Assembly: GCA_030645475.1 (NCBI GenBank)
Contig: JAUSMA010000061.1
Span: forward strand, 1-64,000
Length of the DNA stretch: 64,000 bases
Reading direction: 5' to 3'
Origin: Nitrospirota bacterium
GTDB taxonomy: Bacteria > Nitrospirota > Nitrospiria > Nitrospirales > Nitrospiraceae
Under the pieces are notes generated by a model. The model was not told the DNA's origin. It did no database searches and saw nothing but the letters and a program-made list of their open reading frames with translations. The position numbers and the translations under genes are program-made. Below are positions 26,860-35,323 of this stretch, one piece after another. Numbering within the stretch: the first letter of the stretch is position 1; each line of letters begins with the position of its first letter.

Positions 26860-27659
26860 CGTTCCTGGGGGCGATGCAAGGAAGATTGTGGGCGATATTG
26901 CTGGGGGGAGCCGTCGGGCTCTGGATCGTCCCGGTACAGGCCGAGTCCTGTGTGCTGGCGCCGTACCATGCGGGTCTCACGTTTCCAGTGTCGAAGGTTG
27001 AGCCACGATGGGCCTGTTCCCTGCAGGCGATTGTCGACGGATATACGACGGCCAGCAAGGTTGGGCCGGTTGTCATCCCGCTTCCCGAACAGGTCTATCT
27101 CTATCTGCTGGACCGTCCGCCGATGGCCGCCGCGTTGATCAATCGGCTTGAGTTGGGTCCCTACAAGGCAGAGGAGCGTGGCGCAGCTCGTTTCTGGGGG
27201 GATGATGGAGAGGGGGCGTCCGGAACCGTCGAACTTGTCTATCAGGATCGTACCAATCGGATTTACTTCCTGGACGGGTCTTACGAGGGTACGCTCTTGC
27301 CGCCGGTCAAAGGGAAGGCGGTCGTGTTTGTGAGAATGAATCCGATGAAAGATGGACAGGGAAAGGACGCGGTTGAAACGACGCTGGTGGCCTACACGAA
27401 ATTGGACAGCCGTCTGCTGGCAGGGCTGGTGTCGCTCATTCGTCCATTGGTCGGAAACACCGTGACACGGAAGCTCACCCAAGGAGTCAATATCGTCAAC
27501 CGGCTAGGACAGGAAATGCGGCAACATCCAGATCGAGTCCTGTTCGAGGCGATCGACCCGCCATCGTTGTCGGACGACGAGGTGGCCTTCTTACAGCATG
27601 CGCTGGAGCGCTTGTCGCATGGCAACGGCTCGATCCATTCAGGGACGGCTGCACCATGA
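26856..27659 (+). CDS. Secreted protein of unknown function
   Basis: A 267-residue protein with a signal peptide ending near VPVQAESC. The mature part has two cysteines close to its start and no recognised domain. The regions GTVELVYQDRTNRIYFLDG and KGKAVVFVRMNP suggest a beta-rich fold; the C-terminus is helical. It is translationally coupled to the esterase-like gene (ATGA) and to the following MFS gene (ATGA), so its function is probably linked to export of or processing for a small molecule. Confidence 0.65.
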   Translation: MTFLGAMQGRLWAILLGGAVGLWIVPVQAESCVLAPYHAGLTFPVSKVEPRWACSLQAIVDGYTTASKVGPVVIPLPEQVYLYLLDRPPMAAALINRLELGPYKAEERGAARFWGDDGEGASGTVELVYQDRTNRIYFLDGSYEGTLLPPVKGKAVVFVRMNPMKDGQGKDAVETTLVAYTKLDSRLLAGLVSLIRPLVGNTVTRKLTQGVNIVNRLGQEMRQHPDRVLFEAIDPPSLSDDEVAFLQHALERLSHGNGSIHSGTAAP

Positions 27660-28825
27660 CAACGACACGCAGTTTCGCCCTGCTCTGCACCGTCGGCGTG
27701 TTTTGCTTTATCAGCTATAACATGGTCCGGATGCCGGTGTTGGCCCTGTTTGCAGAATCGCTCGGGGCCAGTCCTGAACGGATCGGGCTTATCGTGTCGG
27801 TCTCCACATTGACCGGGGTGTTCCTCAAGTTGCCGTCCGGCGCCCTCTCCGACATCTATGGTCGGCGGTTTCTCTTGCAGATCGGCGTGGTCGCGTTCGG
27901 GCTTCCGCCGTTTCTCTATCCCTGGGTCACAGATCTCGATTGGCTGACCGCCTTGCGCTTCTTTCATGGGCTCGCCACTGCGATCTTCGCACCCAGTGCG
28001 CTGGCGACTGTGGCCGATCTCTATCGAGAACGGCGTGGCGCGGCGCTCGGCACCTATACGGCCTCGACGCAATCCGGTGCCCTGCTCGGTCCGTTCATTG
28101 GCGGCTATCTGATCTACGCGTCGGGATTCCCCGCTGCCTTTGTGACGGCCGGCCTCTTCGGCTGCTTCGCCATTGTCATCTTCTATAGCCTGCACCTCAC
28201 GCCGCCTCCTCCGCGCATTCAAGAAAAGGGGATGGCTCCGCTGCTGGCGGAGATGTGGAAGGGCTTTCGGGTCATCGCCAAGAATCGCAAGGTCCTCATT
28301 ACCAGTTCGACCGACGCAGCCAAGATGATTGCGAACGGGGCCTTGATGGCCTTCCTCCCGCTCTATGGGATCTCGGTAGGATTGAATCCTGGAGAAGTTG
28401 GACTGCTGTTTACGGTCCAGGCCCTCACGTCGCTTGTGTCGAAGCCGATCATGGGTCGGGTATCCGATCGTGTTGGACGTCAGCCGCTCATCGTGATCGG
28501 CCTCGTGATCTGCGCGATAACCTTTGTCTGTATCCCTCAGGTGTCGATGTTTTGGCTGCTCTTGCTGCTCTCGGCGGGCTTTGGATTCGGCGAAGCCGTC
28601 GTCTCGTCTTCCTCGTCCGCGTTGGTCGCCGATAGTTCCGAGTTCAAGACGCTGGGGGCAGGGATGGGCATGCAAGGAACAATTGGAGACATCGGCCATG
28701 CCAGTGGGCCGCTATTGGCAGGCGTGTTGATTGCACACCTGAACTATGCCAACGCCTTCGCCATCATAGCCGGCCTACAACTGGTTGCGGCAGCGTTGTT
28801 CTGGATGACGATGAGACGAACGTAG
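27656..28825 (+). CDS. Major facilitator superfamily transporter
   Basis: A 389-residue inner-membrane transporter with twelve predicted helices. The MFS signature between helices 2 and 3 is GALSDIYGRRF and a matching one lies between helices 8 and 9 (GRVSDRVGRQP). It belongs to the drug:proton antiporter type by length and motif, but the substrate is unknown. The ATG overlaps the stop codon of the preceding gene. It is the last gene of the overlapping ppdK-ribD run. Confidence 0.85.
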   Translation: MTTTRSFALLCTVGVFCFISYNMVRMPVLALFAESLGASPERIGLIVSVSTLTGVFLKLPSGALSDIYGRRFLLQIGVVAFGLPPFLYPWVTDLDWLTALRFFHGLATAIFAPSALATVADLYRERRGAALGTYTASTQSGALLGPFIGGYLIYASGFPAAFVTAGLFGCFAIVIFYSLHLTPPPPRIQEKGMAPLLAEMWKGFRVIAKNRKVLITSSTDAAKMIANGALMAFLPLYGISVGLNPGEVGLLFTVQALTSLVSKPIMGRVSDRVGRQPLIVIGLVICAITFVCIPQVSMFWLLLLLSAGFGFGEAVVSSSSSALVADSSEFKTLGAGMGMQGTIGDIGHASGPLLAGVLIAHLNYANAFAIIAGLQLVAAALFWMTMRRT

Positions 28826-28962
28826 ACGTTGTTCTGGCAAGAGGCGCGGGGCGAGAGGCCAGGGGCGATCAGAAATAAGGTCTCGCCTCGTGCCATGTGC
28901 CCCTCGCCCGGTTTCTATACGATTTGGCAACGAACCGTCATGAATAATGTGGACTAGTTCTA

Positions 28963-28968
28963 TATAAT
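28963..28968 (+). promoter_or_regulatory. Isolated -10 element before the 38-residue membrane protein
   Basis: A perfect TATAAT whose predicted transcription start (about seven bases downstream) falls on the A of the first ATG at 28975. No good -35 was found and no ribosome-binding site lies between, so a leaderless message is possible. Confidence 0.35.
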
Positions 28969-28974
28969 GACAAA

Positions 28975-29091
28975 ATGATGAAAGAGATCGCGTCAGAGAA
29001 CATCGTGATTGGCACCCTGGCCGGCATCGGTTTGCTGGTGCTGATCTTCTTGTTTGTCTATGTGGTGAAACGGATCATGAGGGACGAGTAA
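28975..29091 (+). CDS. 38-residue single-helix membrane protein
   Basis: A very small protein with one transmembrane helix (IGTLAGIGLLVLIFLFVYVV) and a short basic/acidic tail (KRIMRDE). The TAA stop shares one base with the ATG of ribE (TAATG), which argues for translation of the reading frame and for coupling. No ribosome-binding site precedes the double ATG at 28975/28978. Function unknown; it could be a membrane regulator or merely a leader for ribE translation. Confidence 0.6.
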   Translation: MMKEIASENIVIGTLAGIGLLVLIFLFVYVVKRIMRDE

Positions 29092-29747
29092 TGTTTACAG
29101 GTATCGTCGAAGAATTGGGTGCCATCATCTCGGTCGAGAAGACTCTCGTCGGAACGAGGATGACGGTTCTGGCCTCAATAGTCCTGGGCGACCTCAAGAT
29201 CGGGGACAGCATCAGCGTGAACGGCACCTGCCTGACCGTGGTGAACAAGAGCGAGTACAATTTTTCCGTGGAGGTCTCTCCCGAAACGCTGTCTGTTACG
29301 ACGCTCGGGCAGCTCACTGCCGGCGCGCCGCTGAATCTGGAACGGGCGATGAAGCTGAATGAACGGCTTGGCGGGCATCTCGTAGCCGGTCATGTGGACG
29401 GCATCGGCACGGTTCGCAGCCGCCAACAAGATGGGAACGCCATCTTGTTCACGATCGAAGCTCCATCTGAGATTCTTCGTCACTGCATCCTGAAGGGGTC
29501 CGTCACAGTAGACGGCATCAGCCTGACGATCAACCAGGTAACCGAGCGTGGCTTCTCCGTCGCGATTATTCCACACACGGCGAAGGTCACGACCCTGGGC
29601 CTCAAGCAAGTCGGCGATCAGGTCAACCTCGAATCGGACTTGATCGGGAAATACGTCGAACGATTATTACAGGAAAGGGCGCAGCTTCCGGCCAAGCCAA
29701 CCCCCGTTATCGACAAAGACTATCTCCAGAAGCGCGGACTTCTCTGA
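29091..29747 (+). CDS. ribE: Riboflavin synthase alpha subunit
   Basis: A 218-residue enzyme making riboflavin from two molecules of lumazine. It has the family start MFTGIVEELGAI and two lumazine-binding repeats, marked by SISVNGTCLTV near residue 42 and SVTVDGISLTIN near residue 140. The active-site-type loop LERAMKLNERLGGHLVAGHVDG is present. Coupled to the 38-residue membrane protein. ribD is upstream; no ribBA or ribH lies in the window. Confidence 0.95.
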   Translation: MFTGIVEELGAIISVEKTLVGTRMTVLASIVLGDLKIGDSISVNGTCLTVVNKSEYNFSVEVSPETLSVTTLGQLTAGAPLNLERAMKLNERLGGHLVAGHVDGIGTVRSRQQDGNAILFTIEAPSEILRHCILKGSVTVDGISLTINQVTERGFSVAIIPHTAKVTTLGLKQVGDQVNLESDLIGKYVERLLQERAQLPAKPTPVIDKDYLQKRGLL

Positions 29748-29950
29748 CGCTCGACCTGAGTCCTCGGCTCGATCCGTGGCGTGACGCAAGGCTCACATCG
29801 ACATACCCTCTTCAAACGTGGTTACATGCTTCACTCGCCGAGCCGTTCGATCATACGGCTTATCGTGGGGCAAGCCGGGCACATTGGTTTTCCGTACCTG
29901 TTGAGCTTGAATTGATACCGTTGCCGAAAGATAATCCACGGGAGCTAGCG

Positions 29951-31075
29951 ATGAACAGAGGGGCTCGACAAGGATTCATTGCTGCCGGTGTCGCAACATT
30001 GACGGTCGTGCTCTTTGTTTTGGATCTCCACACGCCGCTGACTCTGGCCACCCATGTGCTCTACATCGTGCCGGTCCTTCTCGCTTTGTTTTCTCCGGTG
30101 CGGTGGTTTCCTGTTTCCGTTGCCGTCGTGGTGACCATATTGACGGCTATCGGGGGCATACAGAGTCCTCACCTGTATGACATTCCTCTCTGGATCCCGG
30201 TGGTCAATCACCTGCTCAGCGGCGTCGTGATTTGGATGCCGGTCTGGTACTCCTTCCAACGCCACAAGCATGCAGAGGAGTTACAACGACTTAACGAAGC
30301 CTTGGATAGGCGGGTGCAGGCTCGAACGCAAGAACTGGCTTCGGTCAACGAATCATTGGTGGCGGAAGTGGCTGAACGGATGCAGACCGAGCAGTCGCTC
30401 GAATCCAGCCGGCAAGAACTGCAGAAGTTGGCCTCTCGGCTGCTACGGGTGCAGGAGGAAGAGCGTCGCCGTATCTCGCGCGAGCTCCACGATGATATCA
30501 ACCAACGGCTCGCGCTTCTCGTCATGGAAATCGAAGCGGTGGAACGTCAGCTTATGGCTTCACCCGTTCATGTGGGACGAGCCGTCCGAGCGATACAGGA
30601 TCGGGTCGTGGAGTTGTCGGAGGATGTGCGTCATCTCGCCTATCAGTTCCATCCGTCTATTCTTGATGACCTTGGCATTCCGATCGCGTTGCAGCGTTTG
30701 GTGGACGATTTTTCGGCTCGAAGCAATGTCCGAGGGAGCTTTTGTCACAAGAACATTCCAGATGTGGTTCCCCAGGAGATCGCCACCTGTCTCTATCGCG
30801 TAGTTCAAGAAAGTCTCAATAACGTGGCTCGCCACGCGCAAGCTTCGCGAGTCGATGTGGAGCTGGTGCGGTCGCGTTTCGAGCTCACGGTGACGATCAC
30901 GGATGACGGGGTGGGATTTGACGCTGAACCGTTCCAGTACGGAGAGCATGGATTGGGGTTGCTGAGCATGAAAGAGCGAGTCGCCCTGGTTCAGGGGACC
31001 CTGCAGATTGTTTCTGCCGTGGGAAAAGGCACGACGGTATTGGTGGCGGTGCCGGTGCTGGAGGAAGAGGCATGA
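29951..31075 (+). CDS. NarL/DesK-type membrane histidine kinase
   Basis: A 374-residue kinase. About four N-terminal transmembrane helices (through residue ~100) are followed by a coiled coil and an HisKA_3 phosphoacceptor helix with His180 in ISRELHDD. A HATPase domain follows, containing DDGVGFD and GLGLLSMKERV. No large periplasmic sensor is visible, so it may sense within the membrane. The ATG at 29951 follows GGGAG. The next gene overlaps by four bases and is its cognate regulator. Confidence 0.88.
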   Translation: MNRGARQGFIAAGVATLTVVLFVLDLHTPLTLATHVLYIVPVLLALFSPVRWFPVSVAVVVTILTAIGGIQSPHLYDIPLWIPVVNHLLSGVVIWMPVWYSFQRHKHAEELQRLNEALDRRVQARTQELASVNESLVAEVAERMQTEQSLESSRQELQKLASRLLRVQEEERRRISRELHDDINQRLALLVMEIEAVERQLMASPVHVGRAVRAIQDRVVELSEDVRHLAYQFHPSILDDLGIPIALQRLVDDFSARSNVRGSFCHKNIPDVVPQEIATCLYRVVQESLNNVARHAQASRVDVELVRSRFELTVTITDDGVGFDAEPFQYGEHGLGLLSMKERVALVQGTLQIVSAVGKGTTVLVAVPVLEEEA

Positions 31076-31716
31076 GCAGGCCCCGGGTGCTCTTGGCGGA
31101 TGACCATACCCTGGTATTGGATGGATTCAGGAAGCTGTTGGAGGATCGGTGCGAGATTGTGGGCGTCGCGGAGGATGGCCGTACCCTGCTTCGAATGGCC
31201 GAAGAACTCCAGCCGGATATCGTGACGCTCGACATCTCGATGCCGCAGCTCAATGGGATCGACGCCGCCAGGAAGCTGAAGAAAATACTTCCTCGCATCA
31301 AGCTGATCTTCGTCACCATGCATGCCGACTCGGCCTATGTGAATGAAGCGTTCAAGGCCGGTGCTTCCGGCTATCTACTGAAACGATCTGCCGGCTCAGA
31401 ATTACTCCAAGCCATTGAATCGGCGATGGGTGGTCAGTGTTATGTCACCCCATTGGTCGCAAAAGGTCTGGTGAAGTCGGTCATCACCGGCGGCAGGCCT
31501 GCGGTGTTGAAGGACGAACCACTGACGGCGCGTCAACGAGAAGTCTTGCAACTCGTGGCGGAAGGGATGACGGTCAAGGAGATTGCGACGACCCTCAATA
31601 TCTCACCGAAGACCGTCGAGTTTCACAAGTCGCAGATCATGACCCAACTCGATCTTCATACGACAGCGGAGCTGACAAAATACGCGCTCCTTCACGGCCT
31701 CACCGCATCGGACTAA
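31072..31716 (+). CDS. NarL-type response regulator
   Basis: A 214-residue two-domain regulator: receiver with Asp54 in TLDISMP and the lysine in YLLKRS, then a LuxR-type helix-turn-helix (LTARQREVLQLVAEGM, TTLNISPKTVEFHKSQI). The ATG overlaps the kinase stop codon. Its targets are unknown; the adjacent receiver island and metal-efflux genes are candidates by position only. Confidence 0.92.
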   Translation: MSRPRVLLADDHTLVLDGFRKLLEDRCEIVGVAEDGRTLLRMAEELQPDIVTLDISMPQLNGIDAARKLKKILPRIKLIFVTMHADSAYVNEAFKAGASGYLLKRSAGSELLQAIESAMGGQCYVTPLVAKGLVKSVITGGRPAVLKDEPLTARQREVLQLVAEGMTVKEIATTLNISPKTVEFHKSQIMTQLDLHTTAELTKYALLHGLTASD

Positions 31717-31979
31717 GCTTTTGCACGCTTCCTGCCCGTACGAGCCGGCTCCGCAGCCCCGATTGGGTATCACGGTTTATCGAGCACCCGAGCGCCATGC
31801 TGCGGGACTGCAAGTGGAGCCATGCATGCAGCAGAAGCTTGCTGAAGACCGTGGCCGATTTTCCTAGGGAGATTGGCCTGCGTCCCTAGGGATAAGCCTA
31901 GTGTGCGTCCTCCTTCCTCCGCTTTAATATACAAAAGAAAGTGTTCACAGGAACATTCTCAATTAGCGGAGGGCAGATC

Positions 31980-32411
31980 ATGGAAAAGATGCGGCTTCTT
32001 CTGGCGGATGACAATCCACATGTGCTGCAGATGCTGGCCTGCCTTTTGTCGGACGAAGATCGGATTGTGGGGACGGTCCCCGATGGGAGAACCCTCCTCA
32101 CCGCTGCGGCCGAACTCAGGCCGGACATCGTGATTTCAGACATCGATATGCCTGGCGTCAATGGATTGGAGGCAGCCAGTCAATTGCGGGAGCTGCTTCC
32201 GCACACGAAAGTCATTCTCATGAGCGGTCATGACGACTCGGACCATGTTGCGCGCGCCTTTGCTGCGGGAGCCTATGCCTTTGTGTCAAAGGGGCAGGTG
32301 GGGGATTTGCGAACCACCTTTAATGAGATCATCAGAAATGCCCTCGCACGACCAGTATCTGAAGAACTTGTAGGGCATGGCATGACCGGTACGAACGTAT
32401 TCAATTTCTGA
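31980..32411 (+). CDS. Single-domain response regulator
   Basis: A 143-residue receiver-only protein related to the NarL receiver. Asp54 in VISDIDMP, an acidic pair in LLADDNPH and a serine/lysine pair (LMSGHDD, FVSKGQ) are present. Here the conserved lysine sits in SKG rather than the usual KP. The ATG at 31980 follows GGAGG. It has no DNA-binding domain, although the last ~25 residues are polar and could dock a partner. Confidence 0.85.
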   Translation: MEKMRLLLADDNPHVLQMLACLLSDEDRIVGTVPDGRTLLTAAAELRPDIVISDIDMPGVNGLEAASQLRELLPHTKVILMSGHDDSDHVARAFAAGAYAFVSKGQVGDLRTTFNEIIRNALARPVSEELVGHGMTGTNVFNF

Positions 32412-32429
32412 AGAGCGGAGTGTTGCCAT

Positions 32430-32714
32430 ATGAAGCCCGATGAAGGTCTCACACAAGCAACCGAGCCTGATTTTCACGCGGTTCGTTGCTTGCTCTGCCA
32501 CAGGATGCGGTCGGCTGAATCAACTGAGCTTGCCGCTCCGGAATGGGATGAATCGTCCGGGCTCCTGCACCGTTACCGTATTGGGTTGCCTGAGGTCTTT
32601 GTATCCGATACCTACTGCGATGAATGCGAGGTCTTTTATCGTCAGCTCATGACCTATGGACATCCTGGGCAGGGATCGGGAGTCTGGGACGCGCTTATCC
32701 CGCCCGTCATGTAA
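32430..32714 (+). CDS. Small zinc-binding-type protein in the signalling island
   Basis: A 94-residue soluble protein with CLLC near residue 20 and CDEC near residue 63, a spacing fit for a zinc ribbon. No other family signal. It follows the lone receiver gene by 18 bases and shares the island with two other CxxC microprotein genes, though its fold looks distinct from those. Confidence 0.55.
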   Translation: MKPDEGLTQATEPDFHAVRCLLCHRMRSAESTELAAPEWDESSGLLHRYRIGLPEVFVSDTYCDECEVFYRQLMTYGHPGQGSGVWDALIPPVM

Positions 32715-32810
32715 GACGCGACAATGGCAGCGTCCAGGAGACGTTGTGTGGCGGCCATACGTTGAGTCCGTGACGGCGTGAGGCAAGCTATTTCAACGTG
32801 TGAGGCGACA

Positions 32811-33215
32811 ATGGGTGCAGGATCAGGACCAGCGCTGGACGGTCAAGCTCATCACACCGACGTCGGTATTGTCATGCTGGGAGAGTCATTGCAACTGCAC
32901 TATGCGAATGATCGGGCACGCCATTACATGGACCGAGCGGGGAGTATGGATTCGGTCGTGCCACATACACATGACCTTCGCCTCGAAATTATCAAGTTGG
33001 GGACACAAATCCGGGAACGCAACACCAGGGGATCATGGTTCCATCCTGATGAGGACGAGGCCCGAAAGACCGTCAGAACGACACAGGGAGCATTTAACTT
33101 GCGCGGGATGCGAGTGCCGGGTCGCAGTGAGCGAGCCGAACAACAGATTATGATTCTCATTGAAGATCGAGTGAATGGGGCGTGCTCAACGAATTTTCAG
33201 GAGGTTTCCCGATAG
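32811..33215 (+). CDS. PAS-like sensory protein
   Basis: A 134-residue soluble protein. The segment GIVMLGESLQLHYANDRARHYM near residue 20 (written here as GIVMLGESLQLHYAN and DRARHYM) looks like the first strands and helix of a PAS domain, followed by a charged helix and two later strands. The ATG at 32811 follows GAGG. Cofactor and partner unknown. It lies between receiver genes, where a lone sensor would make sense. Confidence 0.5.
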   Translation: MGAGSGPALDGQAHHTDVGIVMLGESLQLHYANDRARHYMDRAGSMDSVVPHTHDLRLEIIKLGTQIRERNTRGSWFHPDEDEARKTVRTTQGAFNLRGMRVPGRSERAEQQIMILIEDRVNGACSTNFQEVSR

Positions 33216-33286
33216 GCTCTGATAGTTAGGGTGAGTTCCGGTTATGTCGGCTGGGACGGGGTGGCGTTGCAACAAGGTGATACGTC

Positions 33287-33802
33287 ATGGCTCCTCTTGA
33301 GAAAACGCGAATCGATAGTGAACGGGAGAGACCAGCGCGTATGAGAATTGCCGCTCTTGTTCGGAAAGAATCGTTATCAGCGGAAAGGGGTCATGCCACT
33401 GGGCAGACGTCCATGCGCCGACGTATTCTGGTCATCGATCATGACGATGAAGCGAGGGACATGGTCTGTGAGCATCTGCTCGGGCTTGGGTTCTCTGTGG
33501 CGAGTGAAGACAGTGGGTTTTCCGGTCTTGTTCGAATCGCGCAGGAAAAGGCGCGGGCTCCCTTCGACGGACTCATACTGGAGCTCGATATGCCGTTGCT
33601 TGGAGGGATGGCGATTTTGCAGGAAATGCGGGACCGTCATTCGGAGATTCCGGTGATTGTGACTGCGCTATCGAGCGAGATCAAGCGTCTCCGCGACGCG
33701 GTGAATCTTGGAGCCAAAGAGTATCTCGTGAGGCCGTTCGATGCTGAACTGTTCGCGAGGAAATGCCGACGCATATTTCCTAACATTGTCAGTTCGACCT
33801 GA
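33287..33802 (+). CDS. Receiver-domain protein with lysine-to-arginine change
   Basis: A 171-residue protein with a ~45-residue polar N-terminus, then a receiver domain (RRRILVIDHDDEARDM). Asp101 in LELDMPLLGG is the phospho-acceptor. The switch threonine (VTAL) is present, but the near-invariant lysine is an arginine, Arg149 in YLVRPFD. Such receivers can be weakly phosphorylated or act as constitutive binding modules. An ATG at 33341 is an alternative start. No output domain. Confidence 0.75.
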   Translation: MAPLEKTRIDSERERPARMRIAALVRKESLSAERGHATGQTSMRRRILVIDHDDEARDMVCEHLLGLGFSVASEDSGFSGLVRIAQEKARAPFDGLILELDMPLLGGMAILQEMRDRHSEIPVIVTALSSEIKRLRDAVNLGAKEYLVRPFDAELFARKCRRIFPNIVSST

Positions 33803-33955
33803 TCACTTGAAAAGTCCAGACGATCACATCCACGACGTTCGCGTAAGTTAGATCGGTCCTTCTGGTCTGTCGAACCGACCCGCTCCGCTCGATAATTGAG
33901 GCCCGGAGAGTGCAGGTTCCAGGCTAAAGATATTCAGGGATATCGCGAGTGGCAT

Positions 33956-34189
33956 ATGAGATGTGAACGCTGCCGCGGATTCATCATTCCGATGCATTTC
34001 TGCCACGAGCATACGTGGGAGTATGACGGGTGGCTCTGTGTGAATTGCGGAAACGTGATCGATCCCCTCATTGAGACCAATAGGGATGTGCAGGCTCATG
34101 GGGGCGTAGGGCCGATGACACAACGAGGAATGCGTCCAGCACGGGGCGCGGTGGGTTCGATCCAACCTCTTCGTGTCCCTCGCACATGA
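33956..34189 (+). CDS. Zinc-ribbon microprotein (second copy)
   Basis: A 77-residue protein with CERC at the start and CVNC around residue 27, continued by GNVIDPLIETNRD. It matches the 66-residue protein at 6949-7149 in both the cysteine spacing and the GN-x2-D-x2-IE-x-NR tail. A further cysteine-histidine pair (FCHEH) lies between. The ATG at 33956 is preferred because it precedes the first cysteine pair directly, as in the paralogue. It is flanked by two receiver genes. Confidence 0.6.
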   Translation: MRCERCRGFIIPMHFCHEHTWEYDGWLCVNCGNVIDPLIETNRDVQAHGGVGPMTQRGMRPARGAVGSIQPLRVPRT

Positions 34190-34277
34190 TTTAACCGGCC
34201 ACAGTCGAAGATCGACTCGACGGGGATACGCGAAGGCGATGCGTGTCTCTGCATTCGTATATCGTGAGGGCAGATTC

Positions 34278-34679
34278 ATGAGTGAAGCGCAGCAGAAACA
34301 GGGCATTCTTGTCGTCGCGAACGATCCGGATCTGCGGATGATTGTACGGCTGGCCATGGAAGAAGCAGGATACGAGGTCCACGAAGCACAAGTCGTTCAG
34401 GCGTCCTGTGCGGCACATGAGAAATTCCCTTCCCTCATGATCGTGGATCTCTCCAAGTCCAAAGAGGGAGAACCCGACGCCGTTCTGACAGCGATGCGCG
34501 AGCATCCGAAAATGAAAGTCATCGCGATTGGCGGCGGGAGTCGACCCATCAACGGGCTGTTCGAAGACAAGCCCTCCGGGGTGGCCAGGACGTTCTGGAA
34601 ACCTTTCGAGCTTGGAGAACTCGTTAAGGCGGTCGAGAAAGAATTGAGCGTCACGGCAAGAGGATTGATCAATGTCTGA
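34278..34679 (+). CDS. Atypical single-domain receiver protein
   Basis: A 133-residue receiver-like protein. The first strand reads GILVVANDPDLRM, where an asparagine and single aspartate replace the usual acidic pair. Asp57 is in MIVDLSKSKEG and the lysine in FWKPFELGEL is kept, whereas the switch residue region is AIGGGSRP without Ser/Thr. This suggests altered or absent phosphorylation. The ATG at 34278 follows GAGGG. Its end overlaps the next gene by eight bases. Confidence 0.75.
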   Translation: MSEAQQKQGILVVANDPDLRMIVRLAMEEAGYEVHEAQVVQASCAAHEKFPSLMIVDLSKSKEGEPDAVLTAMREHPKMKVIAIGGGSRPINGLFEDKPSGVARTFWKPFELGELVKAVEKELSVTARGLINV

Positions 34680-35184
34680 AGAAGTCCAGCAGCGCATCCT
34701 GTCAATGCTCCGACGGTTCGTCTCCAGGATCCACCAGTTTCGATCTGGAGACCGAAAAGACGCGCAGCGGAACGGTCTCACGGCCGTCTTGGTCTGCCTG
34801 GCATTGATACCCGGTTGTGCGAACCAGCCGGCCACTCAGCCTGTTCGGACACACGACATTCAAATCCGGGAGCACGTCAGCCCGCAAGACTTGTATGTTA
34901 CTACCGGGGATGAGGTGCGCTGGCAAAATCTGCGGACCGATCCCGTCAAAGTCGGGCTTCTCAGTCATCACCATCTGGATCTCGTTTCATGCGGGAAGGG
35001 ATTCACGCGGCTCGGCATGGTGGACGATACGGCGACGATTCCACCGATGGGCTACGTGAGCTTATGCTTTTCCAGACCCGGGATTGTTCAGTACAACGTC
35101 TGGTTGAATCCTGCCGATCCCCGCGGACGCATGACTCCCACAGCGAGAATCGAGGTATCTAACCTCTCGACCGGTCGAAAATAA
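34672..35184 (+). CDS. Cupredoxin-like lipoprotein
   Basis: A 170-residue protein with a long N-terminal extension, a hydrophobic segment and lipobox (LIPGCANQP near residue 46). The mature part fits a cupredoxin fold: TGDEVRWQNLRTDPVKV, then a Greek-key strand region ending in FSRPGIVQYNVWL. The usual copper-binding cysteine after the C-terminal Tyr-x is replaced (YNV), so a normal type-1 site is unlikely; the HHHLDLVSC segment could bind metal another way. It precedes the metal-efflux operon. Confidence 0.6.
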   Translation: MSEEVQQRILSMLRRFVSRIHQFRSGDRKDAQRNGLTAVLVCLALIPGCANQPATQPVRTHDIQIREHVSPQDLYVTTGDEVRWQNLRTDPVKVGLLSHHHLDLVSCGKGFTRLGMVDDTATIPPMGYVSLCFSRPGIVQYNVWLNPADPRGRMTPTARIEVSNLSTGRK

Positions 35185-35323
35185 TAAAAAAAGAGCGTAT
35201 CCTTAAACCAATTCTGCATGCCGGATAGCGGCTTGTACGAAGCGTTATGCGCTTGCGGGATGCACAGTGGACGATCTCTCGCAGGCTGACAGCAAATGTA
35301 TGGCGGACAAAAGGTATCGCACG

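Noticed and set aside
27392-28699. 435-codon minus-strand frame
   Set aside because: Antisense to the MFS transporter; composition (many Arg, Gln, His, Asp) is that of a GC-rich shadow frame.
28836-28912. GC-rich inverted repeats after the MFS gene as a terminator
   Set aside because: Several short GGCGAG/CTCGCC pairings are possible but none is extended and no T-run follows.
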